From NCBI GenBank assembly GCA_018067325.1, contig JAGPUU010000293.1:1-20049 (forward strand): a stretch of DNA of 20,049 bases. Reading direction: 5' to 3'. The stretch's first letter is position 1. Every line of letters starts with the position of its first letter. The stretch is from Amphritea sp. GTDB taxonomy: Bacteria > Pseudomonadota > Gammaproteobacteria > Pseudomonadales > Balneatricaceae. The position numbers were made by a program, and so were the translations under genes. This document shows, in pieces, positions 13,472-20,049 of this stretch. Below the pieces are notes generated by a model. It did not search any database, was not told the DNA's origin, and saw only the letters and a program-made list of their open reading frames with translations.

Positions 13472-15651
13472 CAGGAGCTCTCCTCCTTTTTAGCGTTCTG
13501 CTGATTAACACCGTCACGAAGCCAGTTAACAACCTCTGCTTTTGGACCATCTGCGAGTAGTCGACCATTCTCCAATACTATAATTCTGTCCACTGCATCC
13601 AAGAGACTCGATTTATGGGTACTCAGAATTACAGTTTTACTTCGATCAAGCTCTTTCAATCGATTGATGAGCCGAAGCTCAGATTTACGATCCAGTTGAC
13701 TTGTCGGCTCATCCAGCAGCAAAATTGGTGGGTCCATCACCATCGCCCGGGCAGCTGCAACCGATTGTCGCTGACCACCTGAAAGCTGACGACCACCCTC
13801 ACCCACCTGACGCTCAAGCCCTTCCGGGTCATGGTTAGTAAACTCTGTCACGCCACCCCATGTAGCAGCACGCAATAGATGTTCATCACTGGTAAAAGGA
13901 GCCCCCATAACAATATTATCGCGGATACTACCGAAGAAAAGATGGATATCCTGAGTCACACAACCGATGTTTCGACGCAGATCAGCAGAGTGCAGTTGTG
14001 CGATATTCACTCCATCAATTCGAATATCCCCTTCTGTGCACTGATATAACCCAAGGATCAGCTTTTCAAGCGAACTCTTACCTGCACCGATTCCGCCAAT
14101 AAGAGCAACCCGTTCACCCGGCTCTATGGAAAAACTAATATCATTGAGTGCGTAATTCTGCTGGTCTGGATAAGCAAAACTAACCTTATCAAACTCAATT
14201 TTGCCTTGAAGCTTTGGACGGCTGACATAGCTCTTACCTTCCTCTTGCTCAACCGGCATCTCCATGATCTGATTAATAAGACTCATGGAAGCCTTGGCCT
14301 GATTATAACGTGTCGCTAACAACGACAACTGGGCCAGCGGCTGGACTGCCCGCCCACCTAACATAACAGAAGCAATAATCCCGCCCATGCTGAGTTCACC
14401 GGCAGCCACCAGATATACACCCATCACCACCGTACCCACGGTCATCATCTGCTGTAGAAAACCTGACAGTGACGAAGCCCCGTTCGCGAGTTTGCGCGTC
14501 TGGATATCATGCTGCCCCATTTTACTAACTGCTTGTTCCCAGATAACCTGATACTGACTTTGAGCCCCATTAATTTTAACCGCTTCAATACCCGTCAGAC
14601 CTTCAACAAGCGTAGCCTGTTTCTGAGAAGCGATTTTTGACGTCATCTCAATCTGTTTAGCTAATGGTTTCTGAATATAAAGGCTATACCCCACCAAAAT
14701 AATCATCACAACCAGAGGAACTGCTACCAGTGGCCCGCCAACCGTCCAGATGACCAACAGAAATAACAGCGCAAAAGGTAAGTCAATGAGCGCACTCATA
14801 GTCGCTGAGGTGATAAAGTCACGTATGGACTCAAAGGATTGCAAATTGTTAGCGAACGCACCGACAGAGATCGGCCTTGCTTCTAATCTAATACCCATTA
14901 CCCGGGCAAATATTTTTGCCGATAACTGTAGATCGAGCTTTTTACCCGCTATATCTATGAAGTATGACCGAAGATGCTTCAGTACAAGGTCGAATACAAA
15001 TACTATTCCTACCCCAATCGCCAACACCCAAAGCGAATCAAATGCGAGATTAGGCACAATCCGATCATAGACGTTCATGACAAACAACGGAGAAGCAACA
15101 GCAAATAGGTTAATCAACAGAGACGCGATTAGTACATCTCTGTATATAGGCATTGCGCTACGAAAAGTGCCCCAAAACCAATGCCCCTCCTGCGTATCCA
15201 AAACATCGGGACTACGCTTATCAAACTGATATTTCTTACGGATGTAGAACAGATGACCAGAATAAAGCTCATCTAGTTTGTCGATTGGAAGTTCGATCTC
15301 ACCGTCACCACTTTCTGGTTGTAAGACCCGAGCAACTCCCTCCTGATTATCGATAGACATAAGGATACAACAGCTTCTATCTTTTAATAGCAATACACAG
15401 GGAAGCAACAGTTCATGGATTTGAGACAAAGGCTGATCCGCAAGCCTCGCCGATAGGCCCGCCCGTTCTGCGGCTCTGGGAAATAGCTCAACGGTTAAGC
15501 GGTTTTCAACCAGAGGCAAACCGCTGCTAAGAGAATCTTCAGAGGCGGGCATCCCATAGTACTTACTGATAAGCACTAGTGCATCCAGCAAAGGATCAAC
15601 AAACTGTTCACGACTGGTACCAAAAATCCAGTCCGACTGTGATTGTGTCAC
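13471..15651 (-). CDS. Type I secretion ABC exporter with degenerate C39-like domain (LapB-like)
   Basis: This 726-residue exporter powers secretion. The N-terminal domain (about residues 15-140) resembles a C39 peptidase but lacks the catalytic cysteine: DPLLDALVLISKYYG has Pro20 where cysteine is expected, so it should bind and not cleave substrate. This and the GLPLVENRLTVELFPRAAERAGL segment fit the LapB class. A six-helix membrane domain spans about 165-450. The nucleotide-binding domain has Walker A GGIGAGKSS (519-527), signature LSGGQRQ (623-629), Walker B ILLLDEPT (643-650) and H-loop STHKSS (His679); all are intact. It begins with GTG, preceded by AGGCAG. It lies 144 nt downstream of the adhesin gene, beyond a terminator, and is coupled to the adaptor gene through TGATG. 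Confidence 0.95.
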   Translation of the reverse strand: MTQSQSDWIFGTSREQFVDPLLDALVLISKYYGMPASEDSLSSGLPLVENRLTVELFPRAAERAGLSARLADQPLSQIHELLLPCVLLLKDRSCCILMSIDNQEGVARVLQPESGDGEIELPIDKLDELYSGHLFYIRKKYQFDKRSPDVLDTQEGHWFWGTFRSAMPIYRDVLIASLLINLFAVASPLFVMNVYDRIVPNLAFDSLWVLAIGVGIVFVFDLVLKHLRSYFIDIAGKKLDLQLSAKIFARVMGIRLEARPISVGAFANNLQSFESIRDFITSATMSALIDLPFALLFLLVIWTVGGPLVAVPLVVMIILVGYSLYIQKPLAKQIEMTSKIASQKQATLVEGLTGIEAVKINGAQSQYQVIWEQAVSKMGQHDIQTRKLANGASSLSGFLQQMMTVGTVVMGVYLVAAGELSMGGIIASVMLGGRAVQPLAQLSLLATRYNQAKASMSLINQIMEMPVEQEEGKSYVSRPKLQGKIEFDKVSFAYPDQQNYALNDISFSIEPGERVALIGGIGAGKSSLEKLILGLYQCTEGDIRIDGVNIAQLHSADLRRNIGCVTQDIHLFFGSIRDNIVMGAPFTSDEHLLRAATWGGVTEFTNHDPEGLERQVGEGGRQLSGGQRQSVAAARAMVMDPPILLLDEPTSQLDRKSELRLINRLKELDRSKTVILSTHKSSLLDAVDRIIVLENGRLLADGPKAEVVNWLRDGVNQQNAKKEESS

Positions 15652-15754
15652 TGTATTGTTCTGCCTTTATGAAAAAATTTAAGTCTCAAAATTTTATCTT
15701 ATCTATCTAAATCAGAGTTTGTATTAAACGTTTGTTCGCTATCTTCAGCTAAGT

Positions 15755-15791
15755 AAAAAAATGGGCAGCCTTAGAAAAGGGCCACCCATTT
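15755..15791 (-). terminator. Rho-independent terminator after the adhesin gene
   Basis: On the minus strand AAATGGGTGGCC (15791-15780), a 9-nt loop and GGCTGCCCATTT (15770-15759) form a 12-bp stem with two wobbles, followed by further T residues down to 15755. It starts 4 nt past the adhesin stop and separates the adhesin transcript from the secretion genes. Confidence 0.9.
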
Positions 15792-15795
15792 AATA

Positions 15796-18700
15796 TCAAA
15801 CAATCAACTTTGAATCGTTTATCAACTGATTCAGAAGATCATTATCGGTTGCACCAGGGTCCATAGACAAGTCAGTTTTAAGGTCTTGAATACTAACATT
15901 ATCCAATACAATCTCCTGAACGACACTACCTCCAGCACTGTCCTTAACACTCAAAACAGCTTGGCTAGAGGCGTTTTCAGTTAGGCTCAGATAAGACTCA
16001 ACTATTCCTCCAGAAGCGGTAAGGCCAAGAGAATCAAGCATATCCGATAAATCCAACGTGTCATCCGCTACTGTAAAGTCCTGGACATGATCACTAGCTG
16101 GCGTTGCTATCGTCCCTTCATCTCCACCATTCCAGTCGAAGAAGTCCATTCCGCTGCCACCTATCAGCAGATCATCACCAGCACCACCGACAAGAATATC
16201 GTTACCCGCAGCACCATCCAGCGTTTCATCAGCGTTAGAACCCGTCAGAGTCTGATTCTTACCGATTAGCAGTGTCAGAGGCTGATTAAGAGAGCTATCT
16301 CCATCAGCATCGTTAACACTAATGATGAAGTCCTCGGTAATATCCGTTCCGTTATTAACGGTCGGTGTATATGAGAAGGAACCTGTTTCGAAATTCAGAT
16401 CCATGTCACCTTCAGACAACGCGATTGTCTGAACTGGATTTGCGGAATCATAACTATAGGTTGTGCCGCTGTAGCTAAGTTCCAGTATGTGACCACCATC
16501 AGCGCCAAACAGTATGCCACTATCTCCATCAGACCCGAACAGAGTTCCTAGTACCGGCTCAATTGTAGACAGTAAAGCATCACTCAGAGTAGTAATATCC
16601 GCAACAACCTGGGAGCTCTTTCCAACAATCACCTGAACTCTATCCAGATAAGTGGTACTGAGATTGGTACCGATGCCAATGACTTCAAGAGCTATATTGT
16701 TACCGTTGATAAAGTTATTCCAACTATTTTCATAGGCAGTATCGAAATAACTAGTCCCAACACCATCTTGGGTATTCGAATTAGTTACATCAGTTACGGT
16801 GGACGTATTATCATTATACTCTTTACTAGGTGCACCATCAGAGAGGAAGTAAGCTACGGTCTTATCTGCTGCAGGCGCTCCGGCATAACCAGATTCAGTC
16901 ACTGCAACCGCCGCCTCGTAGTTAGTCCATCCATCAGCCATTCCGACAATACCAACTCCGTTATACTGGATAGTCCCTGTATCCATGCTTAGCAGGTTAA
17001 TATAATCCACTGCTTCTTGCGCAGTCATCCAACCTAAGTTGATTCCCTGAGTACCGAACAGAGTCAGGTTAATATTGGCACTACCTTGTCCCTCATAAAC
17101 ATTGATGGTATCAATCATCGCCTGTTTAGCCAGTTCAAATCTTGTGCTACCACCAACGGCTCCTGTCATAGAACCAGATACATCCAAGGTCATAACCACA
17201 TTACTGGTAACAGCCTCAGGAATATCAACGGCGACTGAGATGCTATTGTTAACTACCGGTAAATCGTCATGGATAGTTATATCCACAGTGGATGTATATT
17301 CAGTACCACCTACATCAGTCACTACATAAGTAAAGCTGTCCACGACTGCATCAGTTTGACTAGCTACAAACTCTGGACCCGTGATAACGAAATTATCGAT
17401 ATAGGCATCTTCGTTGTTTGAACTACTGCTTGCGAGTAATACAAAGTCTGCCTGTCCCTGAGCATCCAGGGTGATATCGAAGGAATAAGCCTGAGTCCCT
17501 CCTGTATGTGAGTCATTGACCATTTCTGCGCCATTAACTGTCACTACGAAGTTATCGTTACCCCCATCCCAATTGCTAGTAGCTTCAAAATTAAAAGATA
17601 CAGTCACTGATTGATTGGCATAGGCATCACCAAAATCAAAGCTTTTAGTAGCAGTATCATTACTACCGTCAATAAGCATTCTATTACCACTTACTGATAC
17701 GTTGCTTCCACCCCAACCATCAAGAGAACCCGAAAAGTCATCGTTAGCCAGAGTAATAGTAGAGCCTGTATCGGTAAACTGAACGTGATCCACAGCATTA
17801 ATCAGAGTGTATTCGTATTCACCCGTTACGGCATCAACCACTAAGGTATTACCCTCTGCCGTGGTCACCGTTATCTGGTTACCACTTATAACAGTAATAC
17901 CGCCACTGACGTTAACATCACTCAAAGTCAGACCATTCTGAATGATGTCATCAGAAAGAATATTGCCCGTTGCTATTTCACCGTTTCCTGAGCTATTAGT
18001 CCCACCCAACATATCCGCTTCATACACGTCATCAGCATTGGCATTTAGTGTCGGAACTGGTTTCGCTTCACGACTGATATCCAGTGTAACCTTACCTGAT
18101 GTCACGTCACCATCCATATCCTGCATGGTAAAACCAATGACCTCACTAAAGCTGGTTACAAAAGTTGGATCAGCCTGATAAGAGTATTCACCAGTAACCA
18201 TGTCGATATACATAACACCACTCAATGATGTCGTAACAGAGAAAGAACTGGCTGTTATCACATCGTTAGTAGCCTCGTTAGTAATGGTTCCAGCATTTGC
18301 ATCATAGCGGTAAGTAACCGTATCGATGGTGACTGTCCGTACGTGACCATTACCATCAGCACCAAAGCCACCTGTTGCCAGGGAACCGAAAAGATTTCCA
18401 GGCAAAGTGCTGGCAACAGTCGCAAGTAAGGCATCTGTCAGGTTAGTACCTGCGGCTGTAGCATTAATAGCAGGCCTTTCTTCAGCAATAGGAGAGGCTG
18501 AACCATCATAGGCGATAGGCTCCAATGCAGCGACATTTGCTCCTGCAAAGCCCACCGCATAAGAATCTATATTATTGGTATCGACAAACAATTCCCAGGC
18601 AGGCTGATCAGTGGTTGTATCAATTTCATTACCTGAAGTGGGCGAACCGTCTGACAGGAAGTAAGATATATTCTTACCACCTGCGATGTAACCATTAGTT

Positions 18701-20049
18701 TCAGCGAATGCTGTCTGGGCAGCTGCTAGAGCGGCATCATAGTTAGTAGCACCACCCATGTCTGCATCAGTCAATCCAGTAATGTAAGCCTTAGCATCAG
18801 CAACACTAATCCAACCACCATCACCAGGGATATTGGCACTTGAAGCGAAAGTAACGATCTGTACTGCCGCATAGCCAGCGTTATCGTATGAATCCAACAT
18901 TGTCACAACTGCTGCTTTCATATCGATCAACTCTTGGCCTCGCATACTGCCAGAGAAGTCGAGAATCAACATCACGTTCGATAAAGCCAATGGCACTTCA
19001 ATAGCGCTATTTAAATTACCACTTACAGGCTGATCATCTTCAATCGCAACATTAAAACTAGCACTTGTACTATTGGCACCATCGGAAATAGAGACTCCGA
19101 ACTGGAGATCCATAATGTCCTCTGTACTGTTTACAGGATGATCAACAGGCGCTAGTAAGTTAACCGTGTATGACACACTATTGTTTGGCCCCGTACTAGT
19201 AACCGGATCAAGCGTGATAGTCAGAACATCTGTGCCCGTAGAGGTACTACCAGTAAGCGTCTGACTAGGAGCATCCCAGCTCCAGCTATCGACATCATCA
19301 CCGTTCGAAGTAAGGGTAATGGGGTTACCATTAGAGGTAACACTGGTAGGTCCAGTCAGAGACAGAGTAAAAGAGCTACTATCCGAATCAGTGAAGTTGA
19401 TAGCGCCAGTTCCGAAAGCATCGTCTGCGTTATCAACAGGATCCCCTGTGCTGTCTATCAAGCCCCCCGGTAAACCTTCTTCAGAAACAGTAACAGCACT
19501 AACCGAGGAAATTGTTGGAGCATGATCATCATTTATAATCGTACCGGTGCCCTGAGCAGGCGTGTTGTTCTGTAGAGTTGATGCGTTCAGAGTGATTGTT
19601 TCATCACCCTCAACCTTAGAATCTTCAAATGTAGGAATACGCACTACCAGACCGGCTTCTCCCGCCGGGAGATCTACGCTGAAGGTACCGTCAAGATTGA
19701 CTACTACAGTTTGGAATGCACCACCACCGATTGAAACCTCAATTGGTGTTTCTGTATCGGTGCCATAAGTACCGGTACCACTATCAAAATCAAGATTAAC
19801 TGTTGTCGCAAACTCACTTGGATTGCTCAAGGTTACTGTGTAATCAAGTACATCACCTTCATTGGCTGACGGGCTTGATACACTACTCACTGTTGGTCGG
19901 TCGTCATCAGACGTACCTGGGCCCGTTGGGTCGAATGGACCCGGGCCTGTGCCATCATCAAGGATAGTACCGGTTGCCGTTGCATCAGCAATGGTGCTAC
20001 CTGCTGAGTTGTTGCTCAACGTGGCGGTAAAGGTCTCGCCACCTTCGAA
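15796..20049 (-). CDS. Giant RTX/LapA-type adhesin with two VWA domains (partial, C-terminal 1,417 residues)
   Basis: The frame is open to the window edge, so the start and most N-terminal repeats lie outside. Residues here are counted from the edge. In order: the end of a Calx-beta-like repeat (1-32), a Gly/Pro/Asp linker, a second Calx-beta-like domain (50-175), a cadherin-like domain (about 178-340), VWA domain 1 (358-555; MIDAS residues DFSGS from Asp364, Thr435, Asp467), a T1SS-143-like repeat (FGADG), a VCBS-like domain split by a beta-sandwich-like insert (767-892), VWA domain 2 (951-1170; DVSGS from Asp956, Thr1042, Asp1071), a second FGADG repeat, RTX nonapeptides (1268-1305) and a C-terminal secretion region. 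No cysteine is present, as usual for type I substrates. It should be a calcium-dependent surface or matrix adhesin exported by the three genes downstream. N-terminal retention features cannot be seen. Confidence 0.92.
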   Translation of the reverse strand, partial: FEGGETFTATLSNNSAGSTIADATATGTILDDGTGPGPFDPTGPGTSDDDRPTVSSVSSPSANEGDVLDYTVTLSNPSEFATTVNLDFDSGTGTYGTDTETPIEVSIGGGAFQTVVVNLDGTFSVDLPAGEAGLVVRIPTFEDSKVEGDETITLNASTLQNNTPAQGTGTIINDDHAPTISSVSAVTVSEEGLPGGLIDSTGDPVDNADDAFGTGAINFTDSDSSSFTLSLTGPTSVTSNGNPITLTSNGDDVDSWSWDAPSQTLTGSTSTGTDVLTITLDPVTSTGPNNSVSYTVNLLAPVDHPVNSTEDIMDLQFGVSISDGANSTSASFNVAIEDDQPVSGNLNSAIEVPLALSNVMLILDFSGSMRGQELIDMKAAVVTMLDSYDNAGYAAVQIVTFASSANIPGDGGWISVADAKAYITGLTDADMGGATNYDAALAAAQTAFAETNGYIAGGKNISYFLSDGSPTSGNEIDTTTDQPAWELFVDTNNIDSYAVGFAGANVAALEPIAYDGSASPIAEERPAINATAAGTNLTDALLATVASTLPGNLFGSLATGGFGADGNGHVRTVTIDTVTYRYDANAGTITNEATNDVITASSFSVTTSLSGVMYIDMVTGEYSYQADPTFVTSFSEVIGFTMQDMDGDVTSGKVTLDISREAKPVPTLNANADDVYEADMLGGTNSSGNGEIATGNILSDDIIQNGLTLSDVNVSGGITVISGNQITVTTAEGNTLVVDAVTGEYEYTLINAVDHVQFTDTGSTITLANDDFSGSLDGWGGSNVSVSGNRMLIDGSNDTATKSFDFGDAYANQSVTVSFNFEATSNWDGGNDNFVVTVNGAEMVNDSHTGGTQAYSFDITLDAQGQADFVLLASSSSNNEDAYIDNFVITGPEFVASQTDAVVDSFTYVVTDVGGTEYTSTVDITIHDDLPVVNNSISVAVDIPEAVTSNVVMTLDVSGSMTGAVGGSTRFELAKQAMIDTINVYEGQGSANINLTLFGTQGINLGWMTAQEAVDYINLLSMDTGTIQYNGVGIVGMADGWTNYEAAVAVTESGYAGAPAADKTVAYFLSDGAPSKEYNDNTSTVTDVTNSNTQDGVGTSYFDTAYENSWNNFINGNNIALEVIGIGTNLSTTYLDRVQVIVGKSSQVVADITTLSDALLSTIEPVLGTLFGSDGDSGILFGADGGHILELSYSGTTYSYDSANPVQTIALSEGDMDLNFETGSFSYTPTVNNGTDITEDFIISVNDADGDSSLNQPLTLLIGKNQTLTGSNADETLDGAAGNDILVGGAGDDLLIGGSGMDFFDWNGGDEGTIATPASDHVQDFTVADDTLDLSDMLDSLGLTASGGIVESYLSLTENASSQAVLSVKDSAGGSVVQEIVLDNVSIQDLKTDLSMDPGATDNDLLNQLINDSKLIV
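16132..16248 (-). repeat. RTX calcium-binding nonapeptide repeats in the adhesin C-terminus
   Basis: The encoded segment runs SNADETLDG, AAGNDILVG, GAGDDLLIG, GSGMDFFDW: about three good copies of the GGxGxDxUx nonapeptide plus a degenerate one. Such repeats bind calcium outside the cell and drive folding after type I secretion. The number is small for the size of the protein. Confidence 0.85.

Noticed and set aside
15796..20049. DNA-level tandem repeats in the adhesin
   Set aside because: The protein modules are related, but I see no long near-identical nucleotide repeat in the visible part; the domains have diverged.

Overview
The window is about 20 kb of bacterial chromosome in which every gene I can support lies on the minus strand, so transcription runs from high to low coordinates. 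The gene content points to a marine-type gammaproteobacterium. EpmC (EF-P hydroxylase) and TtcA are typical of that class, and a Sox operon next to a LapA/LapBCE-type adhesin system would fit an Oceanospirillales-like genome. The genus is inference; no rRNA or other phylogenetic marker is present.

Reading in the direction of transcription: (1) 20049-15796 is the C-terminal 1,417 residues of a giant secreted RTX adhesin. It has Calx-beta/cadherin-like repeats, two von Willebrand A domains, an inserted beta-sandwich-like domain, a few RTX nonapeptides and a type I secretion C-terminus. It ends at a strong terminator. (2) 15651-10602 is its likely dedicated type I secretion system: an ABC exporter with a degenerate C39-like domain (LapB class), a HlyD-family adaptor (LapC) and a TolC-family outer-membrane channel (LapE). 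(3) 10493-8176 holds housekeeping genes: ttcA (tRNA 2-thiocytidine), a YaiI/YqxD protein and a crotonase-fold protein lacking both classical catalytic glutamates, then a clear terminator. (4) 8126-7860 is an AT-rich leader with small inverted repeats. (5) 7859-1030 is a complete thiosulfate-oxidation operon, soxC-soxD-soxX-soxY-soxZ-soxA-soxK-soxB, closed by a strong terminator. (6) 880-1 carries a lipoprotein of unknown role followed by the 5' part of epmC.

Sox logic: SoxXA (with SoxK as helper) couples thiosulfate to the C-terminal cysteine of SoxY in SoxYZ, SoxB hydrolyses off sulfate, SoxCD oxidises the remaining sulfane sulfur, and SoxB releases the last sulfate. Because SoxCD is present, the operon predicts full oxidation of thiosulfate to sulfate in the periplasm without obligatory sulfur globules. 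Adhesin logic: the ABC-HlyD-TolC conduit exports the adhesin in one step, C-terminus first, guided by its C-terminal signal.

I found no tRNA, rRNA, CRISPR array, insertion sequence or phage gene. The least explained items are the double-VWA layout with an inserted domain in the adhesin, the hairpins inside the sox operon, the inverted repeats upstream of soxC, the glutamate-less crotonase and the duplicated Trp-rich motif in the lipoprotein. I see no wholly new multi-gene system.
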